5,954 nt of DNA from Planctomycetota bacterium (GTDB lineage: Bacteria > Planctomycetota > GCA-002687715 > DRQF01), in contig WFTN01000272.1 in the NCBI GenBank assembly GCA_015485455.1, positions 1 to 5,954 on the forward strand, in the 5' to 3' direction. This document shows, in pieces, positions 1 through 5,954 of the stretch. Position 1 is the stretch's first letter. Every line of letters begins with the position of its first letter. Under the pieces are notes generated by a model. The model ran no database searches and was not told the origin of the DNA. It saw only the letters and a program-made list of their open reading frames with translations. Made by a program: the position numbers and the translations under genes.

Positions 1-1
1 A

Positions 2-1123
2 CATAGGACTGAAAGAGCCAAGAAATGGCTCCCGCTCATCTTGCTCATCGGAGGATTTTGGGCTTGCGGATCAAAAGGGGGCGGCCTCGTAGCCTTGGTG
101 GTAACTGGTCTCTTCTTGGTAAGACGAAACTCACACCCGCGCTCACGCCTTTTGGGTTCCATTATTCTAGCAGCCGCCCTCGTGGGAGTCATTCTCTGTG
201 TCTCTGCTCTCATGGATGCCAACCATTTCCTTCCCGCGAGCCTCAACCAAAAATTCGCCACCTTGAAGTTGCGCCAGACCTATTGGTCAATGGCCATGCC
301 ACTTATCAAAGCCGGGGGCTGGGACGGCATCGGCGTAGGTCTTTGGGGCGAATACGTCTCCCCCACTTCGCTGGAAAATTACGCGCGATTCGCCCACAAT
401 GGCTACATTGACCTTGTGGTTGAGCTGGGTTTGGGAGCGATTCTTTTTGGAATCATGGTTGCCATGGTTTGGTTTCGCCCGAAGCCCCCAGCGCTAGCAA
501 TTGAGCCATCCGAACAAGGCCAGTGGACAGCCGCTCTTCCTGGCCTGTTGGCCTTGGCCATCGCTTGCTCCGGATCATCTTTAGGGCTGAGCACGACAAG
601 CACCTGGGTCACTTCCTTTTTGACGATGGGGAGCCTTCTGCTCCTTGCCGACTTCTTTCTCATGAGACCCCTGATTGACCGGGCTACCAAGGAAGTTGGT
701 TTTATTGAAGAGATCACAACCTATGGGGTCTTAGGCGTCCTCCTCCACATCTTGGTTGACTTTGATCTTCACATCACCGGCGTCACCGCGACCTTGGCTA
801 TTCTCTTGGCCCTCAGAGGGTCTTATATCCCCAAGGTCTCTCCTCGACCTTGGCGTTTTCTACTTCCTGCCATTTTGGTCCTGGGATTCCTCTTTTCTTG
901 GGTGACTGGTCCCGCAGAGGTCCAAGCCCAAAGAGCTGGGCCAAGAAAGTGGGACCTTCTTTCTGCCTGGCCTCCGGATTTGCGGCAGCTCTATACCCTA
1001 TCGCGCTCGGCCCCAGACAACGCCAAGAAACTCCGTGTCTTGAAGGCTTTTGATGACCTAGAAGATCAATTTTCGCAAGTGCCGACGTTCGCTCGCAGGC
1101 ATCAACAACTTGAGAATCATTAG
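2..1123 (+). CDS. O-antigen ligase/polymerase-like membrane protein (5' partial)
   Basis: The frame is open from base 2, so the gene starts before the window; 373 residues are visible. The TTG at 41 is an in-frame codon and probably not the start. About eight hydrophobic segments can be seen (visible residues roughly 9-23, 28-42, 52-70, 136-154, 176-193, 203-220, 241-272, 284-300). Signatures of the WaaL/Wzy_C family are present: a Ser-Lys-Gly-Gly loop entering a membrane helix (24-27), the His-Asn-Gly-Tyr motif followed by a helix starting VELGLG (132-135 onward), and an H-x-x-x-D-F-x-L-H helix (249-257). The family transfers or polymerises undecaprenyl-linked glycans at the periplasmic face of the inner membrane. 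The last ~70 residues are soluble and charged. The substrate cannot be told: O-antigen ligase, exopolysaccharide polymerase or a protein glycosyltransferase are all possible. Family call is fairly sure; exact role is inference. Confidence 0.8.
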   Translation, partial: HRTERAKKWLPLILLIGGFWACGSKGGGLVALVVTGLFLVRRNSHPRSRLLGSIILAAALVGVILCVSALMDANHFLPASLNQKFATLKLRQTYWSMAMPLIKAGGWDGIGVGLWGEYVSPTSLENYARFAHNGYIDLVVELGLGAILFGIMVAMVWFRPKPPALAIEPSEQGQWTAALPGLLALAIACSGSSLGLSTTSTWVTSFLTMGSLLLLADFFLMRPLIDRATKEVGFIEEITTYGVLGVLLHILVDFDLHITGVTATLAILLALRGSYIPKVSPRPWRFLLPAILVLGFLFSWVTGPAEVQAQRAGPRKWDLLSAWPPDLRQLYTLSRSAPDNAKKLRVLKAFDDLEDQFSQVPTFARRHQQLENH

Positions 1124-1162
1124 CCCCTTGTCTCCCAGGCTTGATCTGTCCAGAATCTCTTC

Positions 1163-2242
1163 ATGAGCAACTACAAACCAAGACTCTTTATCCCAGGCCC
1201 CACAGAAGTATTTCCTGAAGTGAGGCAAGCTATGGCGGGCCCCGTCATTTCTCATCGAGGGCCAGAAGTAGAAGAAGTGACCCGCGATGTCTTTGACAAA
1301 CTCAAGGTCCTCTTTGGCACCCAGAATGATTGTTACGTCGCCCTCTCTGCGGCTACAGGAATCATGGAGGCCGTAGTTCGCAATTTGAGTGAGCAAAGGA
1401 TCTTGGTCGGCGTTTGTGGGGCGTTCAGCGATCGCCAGTTCCAGGTTGCTCTTAAGAACGGCAAGAAAGCTACACCCCTACAAGTAAAAGCCGGGCAGGT
1501 CATTCGGGCAGAAATGGTAGCCGATGCCCTCAAGAAGGATGACTACGACTTGGTGTGCATGGTGCACAGTGAAACAAGTACGGGCGTACTCAATCCGATC
1601 GAAGAGATTGGTCAAGCAGTGGCCGAGCATGACAACACGCTTTTCGCCGTGGACTGTGTCAGTTCCATGGGAGGGGCACCTGTGCTGGTAGATGACTGGG
1701 GTATTGACGTTGCCTTTGCTGGTATCCAAAAAGCTATGGCCTTGCCTCCGGGCTTGGCCATGTTTTCCGTCAGTCCCAAAGCCATGGAGCGCTCAAGAGA
1801 AGCGGTCAACAAAGGTCAGTACTTCGATTTTGAAAACTACCGAAAAATGGCGACTAAGAATCAAAGCCCTGCAACCACCAACACCTCCCTCTTGGTTGCC
1901 CTCAGATTCCAATTGAATCGCATCTTGGCAGAGGGATTAGAGGCTCGTTGGGACCGTCATGCAAAAATGGCATCCTACGTGAGAGACCGCTTAGATCGCT
2001 TTAACCTCTTTCCTGATCCCGACTTCATGTCGCCCACCGTGTCCGTTTTTAGGAACGAAGATGGAATCAATATTGCATCTCTTATTGACGCCGTGAATAA
2101 AACCGGCAAACTGTTTGGAAATGGCTATGGCTCGCTGAAAGAGAAGACATTTCGCATCGGTCACATGGGTGACTTGCAAATCGAACATCTCAGTGAGTTC
2201 TTGGACTCTTTTGAGGCCTGCTTAGCCGCCACCGGAGCCTAA
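1163..2242 (+). CDS. Class V PLP-dependent aminotransferase, alanine/serine-glyoxylate type
   Basis: A complete 359-residue protein of normal length for the alanine-glyoxylate/serine-glyoxylate aminotransferase branch of fold-type I PLP enzymes; cytosolic. Visible landmarks are the N-terminal PGPTEV (11-16), HRG (31-33), HSETSTG (135-141), the PLP-ring aspartate in VDCVSSMGG (Asp164), the Schiff-base lysine in GIQKAM (Lys190) followed by PPGLA, the SPATTNTS phosphate-region motif, and the C-terminal FRIGHMGD (330-337), whose Arg331 should bind the substrate carboxylate. The reaction is amino transfer from a small amino acid such as alanine or serine to glyoxylate or another keto acid. Substrate choice within the family (alanine, serine, ureidoglycine/PucG type, phosphoserine, aminoethylphosphonate) cannot be read from sequence alone. 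The start lies 39 bases after the membrane protein gene, and no clear Shine-Dalgarno precedes it. It is not a DegT-type sugar aminotransferase, so a role in glycan synthesis is not implied. Confidence 0.93.
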   Translation: MSNYKPRLFIPGPTEVFPEVRQAMAGPVISHRGPEVEEVTRDVFDKLKVLFGTQNDCYVALSAATGIMEAVVRNLSEQRILVGVCGAFSDRQFQVALKNGKKATPLQVKAGQVIRAEMVADALKKDDYDLVCMVHSETSTGVLNPIEEIGQAVAEHDNTLFAVDCVSSMGGAPVLVDDWGIDVAFAGIQKAMALPPGLAMFSVSPKAMERSREAVNKGQYFDFENYRKMATKNQSPATTNTSLLVALRFQLNRILAEGLEARWDRHAKMASYVRDRLDRFNLFPDPDFMSPTVSVFRNEDGINIASLIDAVNKTGKLFGNGYGSLKEKTFRIGHMGDLQIEHLSEFLDSFEACLAATGA

Positions 2243-2246
2243 ACCC

Positions 2247-2657
2247 ATGACCAACGTTGCCCTGCAAAACTTCACCGCCGAACTTGTGCACCACTATGAA
2301 GTCAATCACCAAGTCAAACTCAGCGATCTGAATTTAGTCGAGCGCTTTGGATTCAATGAAGCCAAGATGATTGAAGCATTCTTGGAAGGGCGGGTTCTCA
2401 AGGACAGCCGGATTGACATTCTGGGTGCGGTTCGTGCTTTGAATGGAGATGATCGGGATGCCTCCGCTATCTTGCTTCTCTGCGCTGGCCATGACATTTC
2501 TCGTCATGGCATCGACGAAGAAGCGATCGTCTTGAATGATCGTCTCATGGGCCGTCTTCAAAACATGGAACGCTTCTTGCGGCGCATCGGCAAACTTGAA
2601 GAATTTCATGCATGGCTCACGGAAGAAGCCTGCGAAACCCAAAGCGCTCAGGCATAA
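2247..2657 (+). CDS. Hypothetical 136-residue cytosolic protein
   Basis: I do not recognise this family. The gene starts 4 bases after the aminotransferase stop. A GGAG at 2234-2237 inside the end of that gene sits 9 bases before the ATG, so the two are almost certainly co-transcribed and probably translationally coupled. The product has no signal peptide or membrane segment. It is rich in charged residues and should be mostly alpha-helical, with a hydrophobic central helix (ASAILLLCAG, 72-81) and an amphipathic C-terminal region (about 97-127) containing MERFLRRIGKLEEF. There are no paired Cys/His metal sites and no evident catalytic motif. Three of its six His residues (15, 16, 21) cluster near the N-terminus. 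The tight placement suggests a partner or regulator of the aminotransferase, but this is inference only. That it is a real gene is supported by spacing, RBS and natural protein composition. Confidence 0.75.
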   Translation: MTNVALQNFTAELVHHYEVNHQVKLSDLNLVERFGFNEAKMIEAFLEGRVLKDSRIDILGAVRALNGDDRDASAILLLCAGHDISRHGIDEEAIVLNDRLMGRLQNMERFLRRIGKLEEFHAWLTEEACETQSAQA

Positions 2658-2695
2658 GAGCAGAGCCTTCGCACTGAGTCATTATTCTTTTGGGG

Positions 2696-2730
2696 AAAAA
2701 AGGGGACACCTACCGTTTGGTGGGTGTCCC
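2696..2730 (-). terminator. Rho-independent terminator between convergent genes
   Basis: An inverted repeat spans 2703-2730: 12-base arms (2703-2714 and 2719-2730) with one T-G wobble and a 4-base GTTT loop. Read leftward, the stem is followed after one C by six T residues (complement of the A-run 2696-2701). This is the classic intrinsic terminator shape for the leftward gene ending at 2746, 16 bases before the stem. Read rightward, the stem is followed only by TCATCAATTTCTTG, a poor U-tract, so termination of the rightward genes here would be weaker. The hairpin lies in the only gap between the converging groups and may serve both. The arm sequence could also be a copy of a dispersed palindromic repeat. 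Confidence 0.8.
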
Positions 2731-2745
2731 TCATCAATTTCTTGA

Positions 2746-3381
2746 TCAGTGAGATTCGAAATTCAAATACGCCCGGAAATCCCGCAGCGAGTTATCGATT
2801 CTCTTTTGTTCTTTGCGAAAGCAAGCTTCCCACAAATCCCGGTTTAGCCCTTCTACCTCGTATTGGAAATTCTCACTCTCAGAATATCCCTTGCGCCAGG
2901 TATCAACTGCCTTCGTCATCAGGGTCTTAAAGGTCGATTCGTTTCCGGCTTTACGAGCGTCCAAGGCTCGTTTCCGCAGCTTGTAACCTTCAACAAAGTA
3001 CGCTTCGATTTCTTTCCATGGCCCCATGTCGACTTGAGATCGCAAGGGTCGCAACTTGGCCATATCATAAACCTTCTTCGGAGCATTCCTTGGATTGGTC
3101 TTCTTGGCTGGCACCTTCTTCTTGGCGAGATTCGATTTCGCCGGTGTTTTAGCCGAGGCTACCTTGTCGACATTAGGTTTCGGTTTCTTATTGCTGTCAT
3201 CATCGCTCATCGTCATGAAGACAACAGCAACCACAACCACGAGGCCTATCCCGCCAATAAGCATCGGCGTTGAACTAGAAGATCCGCCACCACCTCGCCG
3301 GGCACTTTGACCACCTCGCGTACGTCCACCACGACTTGCCCGAGAATTCGATCCTCGATTTGATTGTCCACGACGCCCCAT
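2746..3381 (-). CDS. Hypothetical RG-rich single-pass membrane protein
   Basis: Not assigned to a family. I chose the ATG at 3381 (211 residues) because the GGAG at 3390-3393 lies 8 bases before it but only 2 before the alternative ATG at 3387 (213 residues). From the 3381 start the layout is: an Arg/Gly/Ser-rich tail with several RG/RGG units (2-33) and a Ser run (34-37); one hydrophobic helix (about 40-58, rich in Val, Ile and Gly); an Asp-Asp-Asp patch (60-62); a Lys/Ala/Pro-rich flexible linker (65-105); and a helical, charged C-terminal domain (about 110-211) with conserved-looking Trp/Tyr positions. No signal peptidase site is evident, so it is likely membrane-anchored. The arginines favour N-in topology, but the Lys-rich linker makes that uncertain. 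It follows rsmB by about 120 bases on the same strand and ends at a strong terminator. RNA or nucleic-acid contact by the RG tail is speculation. Confidence 0.78.
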   Translation of the reverse strand: MGRRGQSNRGSNSRASRGGRTRGGQSARRGGGGSSSSTPMLIGGIGLVVVVAVVFMTMSDDDSNKKPKPNVDKVASAKTPAKSNLAKKKVPAKKTNPRNAPKKVYDMAKLRPLRSQVDMGPWKEIEAYFVEGYKLRKRALDARKAGNESTFKTLMTKAVDTWRKGYSESENFQYEVEGLNRDLWEACFRKEQKRIDNSLRDFRAYLNFESH

Positions 3382-3389
3382 TGGCATTG

Positions 3390-3393
3390 CTCC
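3390..3393 (-). promoter_or_regulatory. Ribosome binding site deciding the start of the RG-rich protein
   Basis: On the leftward strand a GGAG core lies upstream of two in-frame ATGs at 3387 and 3381. The gaps are 2 and 8 bases respectively. Eight bases is in the usual range for productive initiation and two is too short, so the second ATG is the likelier start. Confidence 0.6.
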
Positions 3394-3432
3394 AAGAAAT
3401 TAACCGAACTATTTAATCCAATATGAGCGGAA

Positions 3433-3461
3433 AGTGTAGCGATCCGCAGGCGTTTGACCAA
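3433..3461 (-). promoter_or_regulatory. Possible promoter for the RG-rich protein gene
   Basis: Read leftward, TTGGTC (3461-3456) and TACACT (3438-3433) are separated by exactly 17 bases and lie about 45 bases before the gene's RBS. The match is 3 of 6 to the -35 consensus and 4 of 6 to the -10 consensus. Hits of this quality occur often by chance, and the gene could simply be read through from rsmB, since no terminator is visible between them. Confidence 0.25.
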
Positions 3462-3504
3462 CGTTCTGGCTGAAGCCCGCGAAAATTTGCTGAATGAACG
3501 TCGA

Positions 3505-4875
3505 TTATGCCTCAGAGACCTCAATCAACGCGGCATAGCCCCCGTCTTGCCAAAGTCCTACAGGCAGGGCGTGGCGCTCTTCGACCACCCGAAGCCGCCC
3601 TTGACCACCCGTGGCTGCGCGCACGATATCCTCATTCTCAGCCGGCAAGATGCTGCAAGTTGAGTACACAAGTCGTGATTTGCCAGCATGTTCCATCGCC
3701 TTGCTCAGAACACGATCAAGCATGGTCTGTTGCAGTTTCGCCAAACTAGCAAGGGTCTCCTTATCCAAACGGTGTCTCGCCTCTGGACGACGGGACAAGA
3801 CGCCTGTGTTACTACAAGGGACATCCACCAAATAGGCATCAAAGGGTTCACCTCCCCAAAATGACCGCTGCTTGGTTGCCACGGTGACGTTTTCTCGAGG
3901 ACAGCGGGCCAATGTGCTGAGCAAGCGCTCGTTTCCTTGAGAATCGTGAGCATAGGCGACAATCTCTGCTTTTGGAGCAAGTTCTGCTAAGTGGATGGTT
4001 TTGCCCCCGGGAGGGGCACAAAAATCGAGAATGCGCTCACCTTCTGCCGGTGCCAGAAAGGGTGCGACGCTGGCAGCAAATGGCCCTTGGACCGTCAATT
4101 GCCCCTCCTTGAAACCAACAATGGAAACCGGATCAACCCCATGCCCCAAGCCGTAAATATCACCGTGATTCCCAGGAATCGTTTCCAGGTCTATTCCAGC
4201 CTCTGCCACCAAACTTCGCGCTTTCGCTTGCTGGTCTTTTGAACCACAAAAGCGCAAAGCCACTTGAGGCCGCCCATTGGCCAAGGCCAGGACTTTTTCT
4301 GCTACTTCATCTCCCAATGCCTTCACCAAGATCTTCGTGGCCGAAGGTGAAAAACCGTGGGCAATAGCCAAGTAAATCAAAGGGTCTTGATCTGGATCTG
4401 GCAAGAAAGGCCTCTCGGTGACGAACCAAGAATTAGGTTTGATGTTAAGAGAGCGAAGACGCTGCTCCCCTTCTGGGGCCCCATAAACAATCGAACTTTC
4501 TCGGTCGATTTGCCGCAAGATGCCATTGGCAAATCCACGAGCTCGCTTAGAGGGAATCAACTTCAAAGACTCCGACACGGCGGCGTGGGCGGGTACACCA
4601 TCCAAGAAGACCAGCTGATAAATTGCGAGACGCAAGATGTTTCTTAACTTGCGCTCAATACGCTTGATGGGAGCATTGGAAAAGGCGGCAAGGATGCTGT
4701 CAATTGTCACCTCTCGACGGGTCGTGCCAGCAACAAGCTCATGAAAGAGCGCCCGGTCCTTGACCTCAACCAGGTCTGCCATCTTGCGTCGACCAGCACC
4801 CAGCCGATTTTCCATGGGCATCGAAAGGAACTTAGCGGCAGCGGCACGGGCGTTCAAATTTGATCGCTTACTCAT
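3505..4875 (-). CDS. rsmB: 16S rRNA (cytosine-5) methyltransferase RsmB/Sun, divergent
   Basis: A 456-residue member of the NOL1/NOP2/Sun m5C methyltransferases, a little longer than the roughly 430 usual for RsmB. An N-terminal NusB-like helical domain (about 1-130) contains RNILRLAIYQLVFLDGVPAHAAVSES and ANGILRQ signatures. The Rossmann methyltransferase domain shows SAM motif I DFCAPPGGKT (284-293), motif IV DVPCSNTG with Cys354, and motif VI YSTCS with Cys407. The motif VI Cys is the nucleophile attacking C6 of cytosine and the motif IV Cys assists release. In E. coli the product is m5C967 of 16S rRNA. The ATG lies inside the end of fmt, sharing 8 bases with it, and is preceded by GAGG at 4887-4884 with an 8-base gap, so coupling to fmt is likely. 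Oddities are an insertion with a changed inter-domain linker (about 143-185) and apparent loss of acidic SAM-pocket residues. Family is secure; the exact rRNA target is inferred from the NusB domain and the fmt neighbour. Confidence 0.93.
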   Translation of the reverse strand: MSKRSNLNARAAAAKFLSMPMENRLGAGRRKMADLVEVKDRALFHELVAGTTRREVTIDSILAAFSNAPIKRIERKLRNILRLAIYQLVFLDGVPAHAAVSESLKLIPSKRARGFANGILRQIDRESSIVYGAPEGEQRLRSLNIKPNSWFVTERPFLPDPDQDPLIYLAIAHGFSPSATKILVKALGDEVAEKVLALANGRPQVALRFCGSKDQQAKARSLVAEAGIDLETIPGNHGDIYGLGHGVDPVSIVGFKEGQLTVQGPFAASVAPFLAPAEGERILDFCAPPGGKTIHLAELAPKAEIVAYAHDSQGNERLLSTLARCPRENVTVATKQRSFWGGEPFDAYLVDVPCSNTGVLSRRPEARHRLDKETLASLAKLQQTMLDRVLSKAMEHAGKSRLVYSTCSILPAENEDIVRAATGGQGRLRVVEERHALPVGLWQDGGYAALIEVSEA

Positions 4876-5827
4876 GGGTCGACCCTCTTAAGAAAGAACC
4901 GACCTCAATGGTGGTTCCGTTCAGGAATTCACTGGCTGTCATCATTCTCTTGCCCGCAGGCTTGAGTTGCTTGATGCGAAGGACTCCCCGGCCGCAGGCG
5001 ACCAGAATCCCATCCCCGCTAGCAGCCAAAATCTGTCCCGGCGTTTCAGTCTTCGTGTCTGTACAATCGATTCGGGTTTCCCCAAGAATGACACGCTTGG
5101 CACCAGCCCCCGTATCCAGGTCAGCATAGCAACCCGGCCAAGGGGTGAGCCCTCGGACCTGTCGATGAGCTTGCTCGGCTGAGCCTCCCAAACATAGGAG
5201 GCCATCAGACTTGGCTAGCTTGGGAGCATGACTTGCCTGACTCTCATCCTGGGGCGAGAACTCGAGGTCATTGACAGCCAGACGATCAAGAGCCTCAACA
5301 ATCAATGCAGCTCCCAGCTCAGCCAAACGATCATGAAGTTCACCGGCGGTTTCTTCTGGTTTGGCGGGCAAGCGCCCAATAAGACCAACCGGCCCCGTAT
5401 CTAAACCCTCGTCCATCTTCATGATGCTGACCCCTACTTCCTTATCCCCAGACAGGATCGCTGCATTGATCGGAGAGGCGCCCCGGTGTTTAGGAAGGAT
5501 CGATGCGTGAACGTTCAGGCATCCATGGGGTGGGAGCGCCAGAAGCAGAGGCTTGAGGATCTGCCCGAAGGCTGCCACCACCAAGACATCCGGATGGTGC
5601 TCTCGAATGGCAGCACGAAAACTCCGGGTGTTCACCCGATCCGGTTGAAGTATTGGTAAAGATAGAGATTCGGCCATCGTCTTTACTGGGTGAGGTGCTG
5701 GCTTTCGGCCCCTCCCAGAACGACGATCAGGCTGGGTCACAACGCAGGAGATGGTGTGGGAACTCTCTGCGATGGCCTTCAGGGAAGTAGCGGCAAGTTC
5801 AGAGGTTCCAAGGAATACGAGTTTCAT
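4868..5827 (-). CDS. fmt: Methionyl-tRNA formyltransferase
   Basis: A complete 319-residue protein of the expected length (about 310-320). It transfers the formyl group from 10-formyl-tetrahydrofolate to the amino group of Met on initiator tRNA in the cytosol. The N-terminal formyltransferase domain (1 to about 185) begins MKLVFLGTSELA and carries the basic tRNA-contacting loop GRGRKPAPHPVK (38-49). The catalytic triad is visible as Asn105 and His107 in LNVHASILPKHRGASPI and Asp143 in MDEGLDTGP. The C-terminal OB-fold domain (about 205-319) has the LTPWPGC (227-233) and LKPAGKRMM (288-296) signatures. The start is fixed by the conserved N-terminus. No Shine-Dalgarno is visible, and the upstream gene ends 30 bases before, so coupled or SD-independent initiation is likely. 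Its stop overlaps the rsmB start by 8 bases. The usual neighbour def (peptide deformylase) is not immediately upstream. Confidence 0.98.
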   Translation of the reverse strand: MKLVFLGTSELAATSLKAIAESSHTISCVVTQPDRRSGRGRKPAPHPVKTMAESLSLPILQPDRVNTRSFRAAIREHHPDVLVVAAFGQILKPLLLALPPHGCLNVHASILPKHRGASPINAAILSGDKEVGVSIMKMDEGLDTGPVGLIGRLPAKPEETAGELHDRLAELGAALIVEALDRLAVNDLEFSPQDESQASHAPKLAKSDGLLCLGGSAEQAHRQVRGLTPWPGCYADLDTGAGAKRVILGETRIDCTDTKTETPGQILAASGDGILVACGRGVLRIKQLKPAGKRMMTASEFLNGTTIEVGSFLRGSTHE

Positions 5828-5857
5828 CGCTGTTTGTAGCGATCTGGGGGATCACAT

Positions 5858-5954
5858 TCAAAGTTTGGACTGAGCCATCTTTGCGGCTCTCGTCCCGGGA
5901 TAGGTCTTCACGATCTGCAAATAAAGCTTTTTGGACCCAGCCTCATCACCAGAC
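5858..5954 (-). CDS. TPR-like protein, C-terminal end only (5' partial)
   Basis: An open leftward frame runs in from the window edge and stops with TGA at 5860-5858, giving 31 visible residues. They include KKLYLQIVKTYPGTRAA followed by KMAQSKL. The pattern of an amphipathic helix, then a K/R-x-Y-P-G/x-T/S-R/x-A-A turn, then a second short helix is typical of the last tetratricopeptide-like repeat of YbgF/outer-membrane-lipoprotein-type or general TPR proteins. It lies 30 bases upstream of fmt on the same strand and probably shares its transcript. The rest of the protein is outside the window, so neither its localisation nor its function can be stated. The natural-looking composition and in-register ending before fmt support it being real despite its shortness. 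Confidence 0.6.
   Translation of the reverse strand, partial: SGDEAGSKKLYLQIVKTYPGTRAAKMAQSKL

Noticed and set aside
403..717. Leftward open frame of 104 codons inside the O-antigen ligase-like gene
   Set aside because: It lies wholly antisense to a clear membrane protein gene, has Arg/Ser/Pro-rich shadow composition and no RBS.
1058..1396. Leftward open frame of 112 codons across the start of the aminotransferase
   Set aside because: It overlaps conserved N-terminal motifs of the aminotransferase on the other strand and shows no recognisable domain; a shadow frame.
1163..2242. Aminotransferase as a sugar aminotransferase serving the neighbouring glycan gene
   Set aside because: Its motifs are those of class V small amino acid/glyoxylate enzymes, not the DegT/DnrJ/EryC1 sugar aminotransferases.
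2863..3273. Rightward open frame of 136 codons opposite the RG-rich protein gene
   Set aside because: It is antisense to a gene with RBS, membrane helix and terminator, and its start is a non-ATG codon with no RBS.
3388..3504. Terminator or riboswitch in the gap between rsmB and the RG-rich protein gene
   Set aside because: Only 4-base chance hairpins are seen, with no T-run or recognisable riboswitch core.
3246..3524. Leftward open frame of 92 codons covering the end of rsmB, the gap and the start of the RG-rich protein gene
   Set aside because: It overlaps two better supported genes in another frame and has no RBS or family resemblance; the gap is better read as a leader with a possible promoter.
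1..5954. A novel multi-gene defence, mobile or CRISPR-type system
   Set aside because: No direct repeats with regular spacing, transposase, integrase, nuclease, toxin-antitoxin pair or phage gene is visible. The genes are housekeeping or envelope types plus two unknowns that are not visibly linked to each other.

Overview
The window looks like an ordinary chromosomal stretch of a Gram-negative bacterium. It has moderate GC by eye, tightly packed genes, a lipopolysaccharide-type O-antigen ligase/polymerase relative, and a formyl-methionine initiation gene (fmt). The style of the proteins (diverged RsmB, weak Shine-Dalgarno use, RG-rich single-pass membrane protein) would fit the Verrucomicrobiota or a related PVC lineage. 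That assignment is an impression and not a demonstrated fact.

Layout. The left part (2-2657) is read rightward. It holds the 3' part of a multi-pass O-antigen ligase/polymerase-like membrane protein that begins before the window, then a complete class V PLP-dependent aminotransferase of the alanine/serine-glyoxylate type, then a 136-residue cytosolic protein of unknown function only 4 bases behind the aminotransferase. The right part (2746-5954) is read leftward. In transcription order it holds the last 31 codons of a TPR-like protein that begins outside the window, fmt (methionyl-tRNA formyltransferase), rsmB (16S rRNA m5C methyltransferase) overlapping fmt by 8 bases, and a 211-213-residue RG-rich single-pass membrane protein of unknown function. 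The two groups converge on a strong 12-bp-stem hairpin at 2703-2730, whose T-run lies on the leftward side.

How they work together. fmt and rsmB are a classic translation pair: initiator tRNA formylation plus 16S rRNA modification near the P site. Their overlap implies translational coupling. The aminotransferase and the small protein behind it are probably one transcript, but nothing visible ties them to the membrane protein upstream beyond a 39-base gap. No mobile element, CRISPR array, RNA gene, defence cassette or phage gene was seen. No gap without a gene is longer than about 120 bases. No convincing undescribed multi-gene system is present. The best leads are the two unknown proteins, the altered cofactor-pocket residues and inter-domain linker of RsmB, and the possibility that the 2703-2730 hairpin is a dispersed repeat.
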